DNA of 64,000 nucleotides from Mercurialis annua (lineage: Eukaryota > Streptophyta > Magnoliopsida > Malpighiales > Euphorbiaceae): the NCBI RefSeq assembly GCF_937616625.2, contig NC_065570.1:21228046-21292045 (forward strand). The letters are read 5' to 3'. Shown here in pieces: positions 24,680-37,900 of this stretch. The first letter of the stretch is position 1, and each line of letters starts with the position of its first letter. The notes beneath the pieces are model-generated. The model did no database searches. It saw only the letters and a program-made list of their open reading frames with translations, and was not told where the DNA came from. The translations under genes and the position numbers were made by a program.

Positions 24680-25439
24680 CTAGTGCCATTGGCTACTATA
24701 TCTAAGCCCCATCTTCTCAAGATGTAAATCTAATTGACTCTGGGTCATGGGCTTTGTTAGTGGGTCAGCCGTGTTATCGTGTGATGCTATCTTTTGGAGA
24801 GACACATCTCCCTTTCCAACAATCTCTCGGATGATATGATAGCGCCTTTCTATGTGTTTGGATTTCTGGTGAGACTGGGGTTCCTTTGCCTGGGCTATAG
24901 CACCATTGTTGTCGCAGAAAAGAGGAACCGCCGACCCAATGGTAGGAACCACATCAAGTTCAAAAACGAACTTCTTAATCCAAACAGCTTCCTTTGCAGC
25001 ATCGGATGCCGCAATATACTCGGCTTCTGTGGTGGAATCCGCAGTGGTTTCTTGTTTGGAACTCTTCCAACTCACTGCTCCTCCATTACATGTGAATACG
25101 AATCCGGATATAGACTTACGATCGTCTATATCTGATTGAAAATCAGAATCTGTAAAGCCGTCTATTTGTAGATCACCTCCTCCATATGTTAAGATCATAT
25201 CTTTAGTTCTTCTCAAGTACTTAAAGATATTCTTAACTGTCATTCAGTGTTCCGAACCTGGATTGGATTGATATCGGCTAGTCAAACTAACCACATAGGC
25301 AATATCCGGCCTAGTACACAACATAGCATATATAAGACTACCGATTGCCGAAGCATATGGTATCTTTGTCATTTCATCTCTTTCCTCAGATGTCTTTGGA
25401 GACATATCCCTTGAAAGGTGAATTCCATGCCTAACGGGA
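24680..25439 (-). pseudogene. Copia-1 pol: end of RT and RNase H (pseudogene)
   Basis: RNase H of Ty1/copia type. In the open 187-codon part (24680-25243) the catalytic residues are visible: Asp32 in TDSDF, Glu73 in TTEAEY and Asp111 in FCDNNG. The ending TKPMTQSQLDLHL is typical of the C-terminus. Upstream, to about 25439, the frame continues as the RT thumb and connection region (SAIGSL, RPDIAYVV) and is closed by a TGA at 25244-25246 where the family normally has Trp. The part upstream of 25440 is in another frame, so there is a frameshift near 25440-25446. Not functional as a polyprotein part. Confidence 0.9.
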
Positions 25440-26151
25440 ATCAGTCCATCTTAGAATTTTCCATATTGAACTTCTTCAATATTTTTTCTCAGTAAAGCTT
25501 TTGGGAGAGACCTATTATTCTCTTAGATCTATCTCTATAGAGTCTAATACCGAGAATGTAAGTCGCTTCTCCGAGGTCTTTCATGGAGAAAGTTTTGGAT
25601 AACCAAAGCTTTACAGAGGTTAACATACCGACATCATTTCCTATTAGTAAAATATCATCTACGTACAAGATCAGGAACATGATTGCGCTCCCACTAACCT
25701 TCTTGTAAACACATGGTTCATCTTCGTTTTTGATAAACTCGTAACTCTTTATGGCTTCATCAAAACGACGATTCCAACTTCTCGAAGCTTGCTTCAATCC
25801 ATATATGGATCGTTTAAGCTTACACACTTTGGAACCTTCTTCATATTCAAAACCCTTAGGTTGTTCCATATAGATTTCTTCCTCAATATATCCATTAAGG
25901 AATGTGGTCTTGACATCCATTTGCCAAACCTCATAATCTAAATGTGCAGCTATGGCAAGAAGAATCCGGATGGACTTAAGCATGGCTACAGGCGAGAATG
26001 TCTCTTCATAATCGACTCCTTGCCTTTGGCGAAACCCTTTCGCAACAAGCCTCGCTTTAAAAGTCTCAACTTTTCCATCAGCACCAATTTTACGCTTGAA
26101 GATCCATTTGTTTCCTATTGGTATAATACCATCGGGTAGATCGACTAGCTT
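25440..26151 (-). pseudogene. Copia-1 pol: reverse transcriptase (pseudogene)
   Basis: RT core of Ty1/copia type. After the TAG at 26152-26154 the frame is open to a TGA at 25489-25491. Motifs visible are QMDVKTTFLNG with the first catalytic Asp, the block SIYGLKQASRSW and the active-site YVDDILLIG. It stays in frame with the integrase part upstream. Past the TGA the reading continues briefly and then shifts frame near 25440-25446. The essential RT residues are present although the frame is broken. Confidence 0.92.
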
Positions 26152-28185
26152 CTAAACTTGGTTACTGTACATGGAATCCATTTCGGATTTCAGAGCTTCA
26201 AGCCATCTTGAAGAATCTATGTCACATATAGCTTCCTCATAAGTAGAGGGATCAACAGTTTGATCATTTTCTCCATGAATAAACAACTCTTGTATATCAT
26301 GAAGAAAGCCATATCTTTCCGGTTGATGAGATACTCTACTTGATCTTCGAGATGTTTCTGTAGATTTTACTAATTCTTGTTCACTATGGGTTCGATCAAT
26401 CTCCATTATATCATTTTGTTGGTCTTTAGACGACTCCTCATCTAATTCTATATTTCTTCCTTTGCCCCCTTCTTGAATAAATTGTTTTTCAAGAAAGACT
26501 GCATCTTGACTAACAACAATTGTTTGTTCGGATGGAATATAGAAATAATATCCTAAACTGTCTTTAGGATAACCAGCGAATCTTCCCATGATTGATCTTG
26601 ATTCCAACTTGTCGGTTATCAATTTTTTGATATATGCGGAACATCCCCAAATCTTAATATGCCTAAGACTTGGTTCCTTACTATACCATATCGCATAAGG
26701 TATTCTCGGAGCAGATTTAGTTGGTACTCGATTTAGAATATAATTTGCACTAAGAAGTGCATGACCCCATAATGAAATAGGTAAATAAGTATAGCTCATC
26801 ATTGATCGTACCATGTCTAACAATGTACGATTCCTCCGTTCCGATACACCATTCAACTGTGGTGTTCCTAGAAGAGTCAATTGGGAAATAATACCGCATT
26901 CTTTTAAGAATGTACCAAATCCCGTACTCAAGTATTCACCTCCTCGATCAAATCGAAGAATTTTAATACTTTTTCCAATTTGGTTTTCTACTTCATTTTT
27001 GAAGTCTTTAAATTTTTCAAAAGCTTCACTCTTGTTCTTCATAAGAACAACATACCCATACCGTGATAAATCATCGGTGAAGGTAATGAAGTATAAATAA
27101 CCACCTCGTGCCATTTCTTTAAATGGACCACATACATCACTATGTATGATTTCCAAAACATCTTTGGCTCTACCACTTTGTCCCACAAAGGGGGTCATCT
27201 TGCCTTTAAGACATGACTCACAAGTTGAAATTGATGCGGAAATAAGATTACTCAAGATTCTCATCTTATCCAACTTGTTAAGTCTATCTTCCGCAATATG
27301 TCCTAATCGTAAGTGCCAAAGTTGTTTCGAGGTTTGATCATTGAAGGTATTAATTTCTAAAACATTATTCGTATTGAGAACAACTTCATTTAAGCAATAA
27401 AGACAATTTTGTACATAACTATAACCAACGATTTCATTATTATAGATAATTTTACAAACATCCTTTGTAAATAGGAAATCATATCCTAATCTTGTCATAC
27501 AAGAAATGGACATGATATTTCTATAAGTGTTTGGTAAGTACAAAACATTGTTCAAATACAAAACATGTTTATACAACAAAATAGAACATGATCCTATAGC
27601 TTTAGCCGCAACGCTTGCGTTATTTCCAAGCTTCAAGATCACTTCCTTCTTTTCCAACTTCCTCTCATTTGCTAGATCCTGTAAGGATGAACAAATGTGA
27701 GAACTAGCTCCGGTATCTAATACCCAAGCTTTGGACGAGCTATCGTTATTGGAATTTAAATAACAAGAAATTGACACACCCTTACCAGGATTTTCATTCT
27801 TCTTATTCTTGCCCTTGGATTCCAAATACTTGGGGCAATTTTGTTTCCAATGTCCCTCGGCTTCACAAAAGAAACACTTTCCTTTGTTCTCCGAGGTGCC
27901 CTTCTTTTTTGCAATGGCCTTTTGGGCCTTCAAAACATTCTTCTTAGTTTTCTTCTTCTTAGTCTTACTAGAAGAAGCAACCACAAGAGAAACTTCCTTT
28001 CCCTTAACATTATTCGTTTCAGCAGTTATCAACATATTTGATAACTCAGCAAGTGTACATTCTATCCGATTCATATAGTAATTCGTGATGAAATTACCAT
28101 ATGATTCCGGAAGGGATTGAAGGATCATATCCGTTTGGAGATTGAAGTCCATGATGAAGTCTAGACCCTCTAGCCGTTCGATACA
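26152..28185 (-). pseudogene. Copia-1 gag C-terminus, protease and integrase (pseudogene)
   Basis: A 666-codon open stretch (26152-28152), in frame with the gag start upstream. In order it has the gag capsid end, a lysine-rich linker, a CCHC zinc knuckle (residues 93-106), an aspartic protease with DTGA (146-149), the integrase HHCC zinc domain (His280, His285, Cys311, Cys314) and the integrase core with Asp339, Asp402 and Glu438, a D-X35-E spacing. All key residues are present. It ends at a TAG just before RT. The first Met at 28152 is only the first ATG after the premature TGA at 28186-28188, not the true start. Confidence 0.95.
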
Positions 28186-28599
28186 TCAAATCATCATGTT
28201 CACATGTTCTCCAAAACCCTTTCCCTCGGAATGCCTCGCCCGAAATAATTGCTTAGATATCTCATATCTAGCAAAACGACTTGATTCACCATACAACTCT
28301 TGTAAGTGAAACAATATTTCGCGAGCTTTTGTATATTTCTCGTGCTGCTTTTGCAACTCATTATTCATAGATGCCAACATATAGCACTTGGCTTGTTCGT
28401 CATCTAACTTCCACTTGCGCAATGCCTCATGTTCCTCGGGAGGTTCCTCAATCGGCAATGGTCCCGGAACATTTGTCTCAAGAACATATGTTATGTGTTC
28501 ACTTGCAAGAACTATTTTGAGATTTCTTAACCAATCAACAAAGTTAGGACCTACTAAGCGATTATTGTCGAGAATGCTACTTAACGGATTCGATTTCAT
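28186..28599 (-). pseudogene. Copia-1 gag N-terminus (pseudogene)
   Basis: Start ATG at 28597-28599, first residues MKSNPLSSILDNNRLVGPN, a known type of plant copia gag opening with the conserved Trp-containing segment VDWLRNLKIVLASE. It is open for 137 codons and then hits a TGA at 28186-28188. The downstream frame is the same (start-to-start distance 447 nt), so a single stop separates it from the rest of gag. It would encode the particle-forming protein. Its own product would be a truncated capsid fragment. Confidence 0.9.
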
Positions 28600-29906
28600 C
28601 TTATCTTATCAACCTATAGATAGCAAAGATCTCTAATTAGTATTATTATCTTATATATTTAAACCATGATGATTTGGTCTTTATCAAAATGGCCTCCCAC
28701 TATCTTTTTTGAATCCTACACTTCCAAAATAGGAAAAATAAATTTTTGTTGGAAAAGATTTCAAGCGGGTGATTGAATTCTTATAGTCATTGTTCTTTCC
28801 CTCAGGTATGCCTAATTGCCGTTTTGGGATCACAATGTACTACAAGTTAACAACACTTGTTCATCATATCTCATATGAGGTTCAATCATTTCCAGCTCCT
28901 AATGTATTCACCCTCAGATACCCATTGTCGTTATTGGGTTTCAGCATTAGTTAAGTTTAACCCGTCGAATCAACTAAGATGTATCAATTTGAATAATACA
29001 CGACTCAGGTACGCCTAATTGCCGTTATTGCCGTGTACTATATCGATACACCCGTAACATCTCATGTTTAACAATAAACTCAACAACAGCCTCTTGATGA
29101 TATCATCTCACCCCTATGTATCCATAGCCGACAAGATGATAACTCAAAGCGTGTTAGTTTATTTCTCCAATGGAGAACCATTGATAAATCAATATAAACT
29201 TAATTTTTTAACTTTTAGGATTTCTTAGGGTTTTTTGTTATTCCGGTCTAACTAAGCACACACCACATTTTAGCATGCATCTCATACATATTAAAGCTAA
29301 AATCAATCATGCAATCGCACATGTATTATCATGGACTTCCTAGGTCTCATTCTTTAGCCACAAAAGAATGAGCAAACTATTACTTGTTCCACATGTTTTG
29401 TTGATGGCAATATAATGCACAAGCGAGTCACGTATTGTGTTAAATAATCACATTAGAAAAATTCCCAGGATAGATTGGAGGGTCACGAGCGGACCACTTA
29501 AGTACCAATCTCCTAGACAGAATTTAATCAAATGTAATTAATGTCACAATACCGTTTGCTTGTTTTTGCAAACAAGACCTAAGCCCTCAGAATTATAAAT
29601 TACATGCCAATTAATAATTCCTAAGTCCATGATTATTAATACATTCATTCAATCGTAAAGCTTTAATACTTGCGTATACGGTGGCTCCGATACCACTGTT
29701 GGTTCCCAGCCAATAGTGAGGTTGTGGACCAATATGGACTCGATCCTATCTCATAGGGTGACATCCATATGTACCGACCAAAGCACGCATCACATACGCT
29801 CCAGGGTGGAGATCCTCACTTCGTCACACGATCATGAGTGAGAGTTCCCTAGATTCAGATAATCGACACATCTCCATGTGTTGCATCTCCATGCACATTA
29901 TCGTTT
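28600..29906 (-). other. Leader of copia-1 between primer site and gag
   Basis: 1.3 kb without coding potential. It holds two copies of a motif read on the plus strand as CTCAGGTAYGCCTAATTGCC (28801-28824 and 29004-29027, 203 bp apart), with a weaker third around 28914. These may be packaging or structure elements; function is not visible. A second PBS-like sequence lies at 29689-29711. Confidence 0.75.
29689..29711 (-). other. Second LTR-end/PBS-like junction in copia-1
   Basis: On the minus strand AACCAACA-GTGGTATCGGAGC repeats the real LTR-end plus primer-site arrangement (CACCAACA-GTGGTATCAGAGC) about 220 bp downstream, with one change inside the 12-base tRNA match. It is probably a relic of an earlier LTR boundary. 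Priming from it is unlikely but cannot be excluded. Confidence 0.7.
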
Positions 29907-29918
29907 GCTCTGATACCA
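29907..29918 (-). other. Primer binding site of copia-1 (tRNA-iMet)
   Basis: On the minus strand TGGTATCAGAGC starts one base after the 5' LTR. Matches the 3' end of plant initiator tRNA-Met. Confidence 0.94.
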
Positions 29919-30351
29919 CTGTTGGTGCAGCGGGACGTGAGGGTCCGAATCGTATATTTCAATTCAAAATTGGAATTCCAACAATTCGGATCCAGAAATT
30001 GATCATATCAATAACAAATGGATCGTCCTATCATTTAGTAATTAAAGCACGCATCTAGAAACCGTAAGAAGAATACCTATGTCGATTATCCAACGATTCT
30101 TGTAGTTCCGATAGTACGGTGACCTCAAGCTCTTCCACACGAGTATGCGTCCGATTGAATCCTCGCCTTGAAATAATCTGCAAGAGTTCCTCTTGCCGAG
30201 CAACCCTAAGCTCAAACTCTCGCCTCGATTACGTCTTTGTTGGGATGTATGAAAAACTTTCTCCAAGCTTTTCTGTGATTGATGACTACTTGAACTCCTT
30301 CAAATATGCTCTCTTAAGTGTCTTATATTTAGAATGAGTAAAGGCAACCTC

Positions 30352-30359
30352 TATTTATA
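30352..30359 (-). promoter_or_regulatory. TATA box of the copia-1 5' LTR
   Basis: Minus-strand CCTATAAATAGAGG is a canonical plant TATA box. The element transcript would start about 30 bp further on toward lower coordinates and read through the primer site into gag. Confidence 0.75.
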
Positions 30360-30380
30360 GGGTAGAGGTTTGCTTAAGAA

Positions 30381-30570
30381 TGCAACACCTCACATGCTAG
30401 GTGTCACACACCAAGCAAAGGTGTTTCCACCATTCGACACCTCACATGCTAGGTGTCACACACCAAGCATAGGTGTTGCCACAATCTGACACATCAGATG
30501 CTAGGTGTCACGCATCAAGCATTGGTGTTGCCACCTTCTGACACGTCGGATGCTAGGTGTCACACACAGA
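30381..30570 (-). repeat. 52-bp tandem repeat in the copia-1 U3
   Basis: About 3.6 units, each containing ATGCTAGGTGTCAC and GGTGTTGCCAC on the plus strand, directly upstream of the TATA box. Possible enhancer units by position; the same repeats persist in the left LTR and are reduced in copia-2. Confidence 0.85.
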
Positions 30571-30575
30571 GACAT

Positions 30576-30727
30576 ACATGACATCATCACATGACATCAT
30601 CACGTGACATCATCGTATGACATCATCACATGACATCATCGCATGACATCATCGTGACATCATCATATGGCATCATCGTGACATCATCACATGACATCAT
30701 CGTGACATCATCACATGACATCATCGC
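30576..30727 (-). repeat. 13-bp TGACATCATC array in the copia-1 U3
   Basis: About twelve units of the form ACATGACATCATC, some shortened to 11 bp, upstream of the 52-bp array. Most of it is missing from the left LTR through the 1.04-kb deletion, whose left end falls inside this array. The TGAC-containing core suggests a possible bZIP-type site; that is speculation. Confidence 0.85.
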
Positions 30728-31926
30728 ATTAACTTGGATAAAATACAATTAGGTGCCTACTAATTTATAACTCTTACAAATTATTCCCTAATTGTATTTG
30801 TTTTTCATCTCAGATTAATTTCCGAGATTTGCTAGTATCTATATGAAATCGATCTCTCGTAAATTCAATCGGTTGCACACCCTATTGTGTGTGACTAACT
30901 AGGTTCACATCTATATGGCAACGAGAGTCTTAAGAAACGCCTTTTTTATATTAAATAATTAAATCCCATTAATTATTAATTCTCTTAGATCGTGAGTGAC
31001 GTCTAGCAACATATCACGACCCCCAAATAGATATGAATGTTTCGATGCATTCTTTATGAACCAATGTTCATAATTACCGTACACTCAAAATTCCCTTCAT
31101 CTAAGATTTCGATCTCGACTAGTGTCACGGTTAAGTCAAACACTGTTTCTCTTGATTATATGACCTCATCTCAGTTCTTATTCTTGATAAATATCACTTC
31201 CACTAAAAACAACTTTCTAAGTAAGTCATATACACCTGCGCAGGTTTTATCATCCATCAAGAACAATTTGAGATAGCATAGAATCTTTTCTCCGTTCATC
31301 CGGAGTGATAAATCCTCTCTTGGTTAAACCCATATCTCCATATACAACTAACAAGAGCCAACACATCCCGCGAACCTAGCTCATGAAAGATCTAGGGATA
31401 AGGAGTATCAAACTCTAATCACCTATATACAAGATAGTGTCACCGCAAGTCAAAGGACATATGTACAATTATGAAATAGATGACATTTAATTGACTTTGA
31501 TGAAATACCATGTATAAGTCATCTAGCGTCACTTGTTCCACTCACCCAAACCCTTTGAGTGTCCATATGTTTATTCTAATCCTCATCAAGTAGTATGAGA
31601 CTCACTGCTTCCTATAATTAGTAACTTTTTACTAATCAGGAGAATAAACGGAGGTGACGATCTTTCCGGGATAATGCGATGCCCTTATTCGTAGGACCCC
31701 ATCGATCGTGAACGGTTATTTAAATCACTTGTATAATAGAATCTGTCAATCATATTCTCAACGCCTTAAGAATAGATTCTATCACAATGTGATAAGGACA
31801 ATATGCAATAAATAAACACTTAGTTGATGAGGCACTTAGTTCAAATAAAACATATATATCATTGCCAATGGGATTTGTTTATACAAGTATAAATACAAAA
31901 TGGCCCTAGGGCACATACTACTAACA

Positions 31927-34900
31927 AACGTTACAATAAAAATCCAAATGTTTCACCTTTTTAGCGATTTAAGTTAAACGTTTAAAACGTTACGAAACTA
32001 ATCCAAACGTTTTAAATGGTATAAAAGATATACAATCGTTTCACCTTATTAGCGATCTAAGCGAAACATTTAAAACGTTACGAAAGCAATCAAAATGTTT
32101 AAAACGTTACAAAACAAATCCAAACGTTTCACCTTTTTAGTGATTTGAGCAAAATATTTACAAACGCTACGAAACAAATCCAAACTTTTAAAACATTACG
32201 AAACAAATCCAATCGTTTCCCCTTTTTAGCAATATAAGCCAAACATTTACAAACATTACGAAACAAATCCAATCGTTTCACCTTCTTAGCGTTTTAAACC
32301 AAATGTTTAAAACATCACAAAACCAAATTAAACGTTTAACGCTACGAAACAAATCCACACATTTAACCTTTTTAGTGATTTAAGCCAAACATTTACGAAT
32401 GTTACGAAACAAATTCAAACGTTTATCTTTTTTGGCGATTTAAGCCAAACATTTACAAACGTTAAGAAACAAATCCAAACGTTTCACCATTTTAGCACTT
32501 TAAGCGAAATGTTTAAAATGTTACGAAACCAATCAAAACGTTTAAAACGTTACGAAACAAATCCAAATGTTACACCTTTTTAGCGATTTAAGCCAAACGT
32601 TTACAATTGATACGAAACAAATTCAAACGTTTCACCTTTTTAGCGATTTAAGCCAAACGTTTAAAATGTTACGAAACCAATCCAAACGTTGAAAACATGA
32701 CGAAATAAATCCAAACGTTTCACCTTATTAGCAATTTAAGCCAAAAGATTACAAACATTACGAAACAAATCCAAACATTGAACCTTTTTATGCATTTAAG
32801 CCAAACTTTTAAAACGTTACGAAACAAATCCAAACGTTTCACCTTTGTAGCGGATTAAGCCAAACGTTTACAAACGTTATGAAATAAATCCAAATGTTTC
32901 ACCTTTTTATCAATTTGAGCCAAACGTTTAAAGCGTTACGAAACCAATCCAAATGTTTAAAACGTTACGAAAGAAATCCAAACGTTTCCCCTTTTTTGAA
33001 ATTTAAGGCAAACGTTTACAAAGGTTTCATCTTTTTAGCGGTTTAAACCAAACGTTGAAAACATTTCCAAACCAATCCAAACGTTTAAAACGTAACGAAA
33101 CAAATCCACAAGTTTGACCTTTTTAACGATTTAAGCCAAACGTTTACAAACGTATGAAACAAATCCAAACGTTTCACCTTTTTAACAATTTAAGCCAAAC
33201 GTTTACAAACGTTACGAAACAAATCCAAACGTTTCACCTTTTAAGCGATTTAAGTCAAATGTTTAAAACGTTATGAAACTAATCAAAACATTTAAAACGT
33301 TACGAAACAAATCCAAATGTTTCACCTTTTTATCAATCTAAGACAAACGTTTACAAACGTTACGAAACAAATTCAAACATATCACCTTTTTAGAGATTTA
33401 AGCCAAACAACTAAAATATTACGAAACCAATCCATATGTTTAAAACGTTATGAAACAAATTCAAACGTTTCACCTTTATTAGAAATTTAAGCCAAACGTT
33501 TAAAATGTTACAAAACCATTCCAAACGTACGAAACAAATCCAAATGTTTCATCTTTTTAGTGATTTAAGCCAAACGTTTACAAAGATTACAGAACAAATT
33601 CAATAATTTTACCTTTTTAGCGATTAAAGCCAAACATTTATAACGTTACGGAACAAATCCAAACGTTTCACCTTTTTAGCAATTTAAGCCAAACGTTTAC
33701 AAACGTTACGAAACAAATCCAAACGTTTCACATTTTAATAAATATAAGCCAAACGTTTAAAATGTTACGAAACCAATCCAAATGTTTAAAACGTTACGAA
33801 ACAAATCCAAAAGTTTCCCCTTTTTAGCGGTTTAAACCAAATGTTTAAAACGTTTCGAATCCAATCCAAATGTTTGAAACGTTACAAAACAAATCGACAC
33901 GTTTAACCTTTTTAGTGATTTAAGCCAAACGTTTACAAACCTCACGAAACAAATCCAAACATTTCGCCTTTTTAACGATTTAAGCCAACGTTTACAAACG
34001 TTACGAAACAAATCCAAACGTTTCACATTATTAGCGAGTTAAGCCAAACATTTCAAACGTTACGAAATCAATCCAAAAATTTAAAACGTTACGAAACAAA
34101 TCCAAATGTTTCACATTTTTAGCGATTTAAACTAAACGTTTACAAACGTTACGAAAAAAAAATTAAACATTTCACCTTTTTGGCGATTTAAGCCAAACAT
34201 TTTAAATGTTACGAAACCAATCCAAACGTTTAAAATGTTAGGAAACTAATCCAAACGTTAAACTTTTTTATCGATTTAAGCCAAACGTTACGAAACAAAT
34301 CCAATCATTTCAACTTTTTAAGCATTTTAAGCAAACGTTTAAAACGTTACGAAACCAATACAAACGTTTAAAACGTTACGAAACCAATACAAATGCTTAA
34401 AAGTTTATGAAATAAATCCAAACGTTTCACCCTATTAGCGATTTAACCCAAATGTTTACAAACGTTACAAAATAAATCTAAACTTTTCACGTTTTTAGGA
34501 AATTCAGCCAAACGTTACGAAACAAATCATAACGTTTCACCTTTTTAGCTATTCAAGGCAAACGTTTACAAACTTTACAAAACAAATCCAAACGTTTCAC
34601 CTGTTTATCGGTTTAAGACAAACGAATAAATTGTTACAAAACCAATCCAAACGTTACCCCTTTTTAGCAATTTAAGCCAAACGTTTAAAATGTAACGAAA
34701 CCATTCCAAACGTTTTAAACGTTACGAAACAAATCCAAATGTTTCATCTTTTTAGTGATTTAAGCCAAATGTTTACACACGTTACAAGACAAATTCAATA
34801 ATTTTACCTTTTTAGCGATTAAAGCCAAACATTTATGACGTTACGAAACAAATCCAAACGTTTCACCTTTTTAGCAATTTAAGCCAAACATTTACAAACG

Positions 34901-37900
34901 TTACGAAACAAATCCAAACGTTTCACATTTTAATAAATATAATCCAAACGTTTAAAATGTTACGAAACCAATCCAAACGTTTAAAACGTTATGAAAGAAA
35001 TCCAAAAGTTTGCCCTTTTTAGCGGTTTAAACCAAACGTTTAAAACGTTTCAAATCCAATCCAAATGTTTAAAACGTTACAAAACAAATCGACACGTTTA
35101 ACCTTTTTAGTGATTTAAGCCAAACGTTTACAAACGTCACGAAACAAATCCAAACGTTTCACCTTTTTAACGATTTAAGCCAACGTTTACAAACGTTACG
35201 AAAGAAATCCAAACGTTTCACATTATTAACGAGTTAAGCCAAACATTTCAAATGTTACGAAACCAATCCAAACGTTTAAAACGTTACGAAACAAATCCAA
35301 ATGTTTCACCTTTTTAGCGATTTAAGCTAAACGTTTACAAACGTTACGAAAAAAATTCAAACGTTTCACCTTTTTAGCGATTTAAGCCAAACCTTTAAAA
35401 TGTTACGAAACCAATCCAAACGTTTAAAATGTTACGAAACTAATCCAAGCGTTCAACCTTTTTATCGATTTAAGCCAAACGTTACGAAACAAATCCAAAC
35501 ATTTCACCTTTTTAAGCATTTTAACCAAACGTTTAAAACGTTACGAAACCAATACAAACGTTTAAAACGTTACGAAACCAACACAAACGTTTAAAACGTT
35601 ATGAAATAAATCCAAACATTTCACCCTATTAGCGATTTAACCCAAACGTTTACAAACGTTACGAAACAAATCTAAACGTTTCCCGTTATTAGGAAATTCA
35701 GCCAAATTTTACGAAACAAATCATAGCGTTTCACCTTTTTAGCTATTCAAGGCAAAGATTTACAAACTTTACAAAACAAATCCAAACGTTTTACCTGTTT
35801 AGCGATTTAAGACGAACGAATAAATTGTTACAAAACCAATCCAAACGTTTCATCTGTTTAGCGATTTAAGACGAACGAATAAATTGTTACAAAACCAATC
35901 CAAACGTTTCCCCTTTTTAGCAATTTAAGCCAAACGTTTAAAACCTTACGAAACCATTCCAAACGTTTTAAACGTTACGAAACAAATCCAGACGTTTCAT
36001 CTTTTAGTGATTTAAGACAAACGTTTACAAATGTTACAAAAAAATCCAAACTTTTTACCTTTTTAGCGATTTAAGCAAAACGTTTAAAATGCTACGAAAC
36101 CAATCGAAACGTTCAAAACGTTACAAAACAAATCCAAACGTTTCACTTTTTTAGCAATTTAAGCCAAACGTTTACAAAAGTTACAAAACAAATCCAAACA
36201 TATCACCTTTTTATCAATTTAAGCCAAACGTTTAAAATGTTATGAAACCAATCCAAACGTTTACAACGTTACAAAACAAATCCTAATGTTTCCCCTTTCT
36301 TGCCAATTAAGACAAACGTTTACAAACATTACAAAACAAATCAAAATATTTAACATTTTAACGGTTTAATCCAAACGTTTAATACGTTATGAAACCAATC
36401 CAAACCTTTAAAACGTTACGAAATAAATCCACATGTTTCATCGTTTTAGCGATTCAAGCCAAACGTTTACAAACGTTATGAATCAAATCCAAAACGTTTC
36501 AGCTTTTTAGCGATTTTAGCCAAACGTTTAGAAACATTACGAAACAAATCTAAAAGTTTTACCTTTTTAACAATTTAAGCCAAACGTTTAAAACGTTACG
36601 AAACCAATCCAAACTTTTAAAACGTTACGAAAAAAATCCAAATGTTTCACCTATTTAGCGATTTACAAACATTACGAAACAAATCCAAACGTTTTGCTTT
36701 TTTATCAATTTAAGCCAAACATTTAAAGAGTTACGAAACCAATCCAAACATTTAAAACATTACGAAACAAATCCAAACGTTTCCCCTTTTCAGCAATTTA
36801 AGCCAAACGTTTACAAACGTTACAAAACAAATGCAAATGTTTTACCTTTTTAGCGGTTTAAGCCAAACCTTCAAAACATTACGAAACCAATCCAAAAGTT
36901 TAAAACATTACGAAACAAATCTACACGTTTCACCTTTTTAGCGATTTAATAAAATCATTTACAAACGTTACGAAACAAATCCAAATGTTTCACCTTTTCA
37001 GCGATTGATGCCACACATTAAAAGCGTTACGAAATCAATCCAAATGTTTAAAAAGTTACAAAACAAATTAAAACGTTTCACCTTTTTAGCGATTTAATTC
37101 AAATATTTACAAGCGTTACAAAACAAATCCAAACGTTTCCCCTTTTATCAATTTAAGCCAAACGTTTAAAACGTCATGAAAACAATCAAAACTTTAAAAT
37201 GTTACGAAACAAATCCAAACGTAACCCCTTTTTAGCGATTTAAGCCAAACGTTTACAAACATTACGAAACAAATACAAACGTTTCACCTTTTTAGCGATT
37301 TAAGCCATATGTTTAGAAACGTTACAAAACAAATCAAAACATTTTACCTTTTTAGCCATTTAAGCTAAACGTTTAAAACGTTATAAAACCAATCCAAACG
37401 TTTTAAACTTTACAAAACAATTCCAAATGTTTCACCTTTTTTGCGATTTAAGCCAAATATTTACCAACGTTACAAAAGAAATCCAAACATTTCCCCTTTC
37501 ATCAATTTAAGCCAAACGTTTAAAACGTTATGAAACCTATCCAAACGTTTAAAACATTACAAAACAAATCCAAACGTTTCCTTTTTTTAGCGATTTAAGC
37601 CAAATGTTTATTAACATTACGAAACAGATCCAAATGTTTCACCTTTTTAGCGGTTTAAGCCAAACGTTTAAAACGTTATGAAACCAATCCAAACATTTAA
37701 AACGTTTCGAAACAAATCCACACGTTTCACCTTTTTAGCTATTTAAGCCAAACGTTTACAAACATTACGAAACAAATCCAAAAGTTTTAACTTTTTAGCG
37801 ATTTAAGCCAAACGTTTAGAAACGTTACGAAATAAATCCAAATGTTTCACCTTTTTAGCCATTTAAGCTAAACGTTTAAAACGTCACGAAACCAATCCAA

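Larger units (their letters stand above)
23702..31926 (-). mobile_element. Copia-1: decayed Ty1/copia LTR retrotransposon
   Basis: An 8.2-kb insertion with AACGT on both sides (23697-23701, 31927-31931). Minus-strand order is LTR, tRNA-iMet primer site, 1.3-kb leader, gag, protease, integrase, RT, RNase H, purine tract, LTR. Integrase before RT places it in Ty1/copia. I do not assign a lineage. The coding region has in-frame stops and at least one frameshift, so it cannot make a full polyprotein. The left LTR has lost about 1.04 kb. Uninterrupted paralogous satellite sites near 3380-3400 and 38315-38335 confirm the boundaries. Confidence 0.96.
29920..31926 (-). repeat. 5' LTR of copia-1, full length
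   Basis: 2007 bp, TGTTGGTGCAGC to GCACATACTACTAACA on the plus strand. On the minus strand U3 runs from 31926 down to the TATA box at 30352-30359, leaving a short R/U5 of about 430 bp. U3 contains two tandem repeat arrays immediately upstream of TATA. The copia-2 LTR shares most of it. Confidence 0.95.

Noticed and set aside
24794..25139. Plus-strand frames opposite copia pol, also at 26813-27100 and 27809-28078
   Set aside because: Shadows of the minus-strand RNase H, integrase and gag regions.
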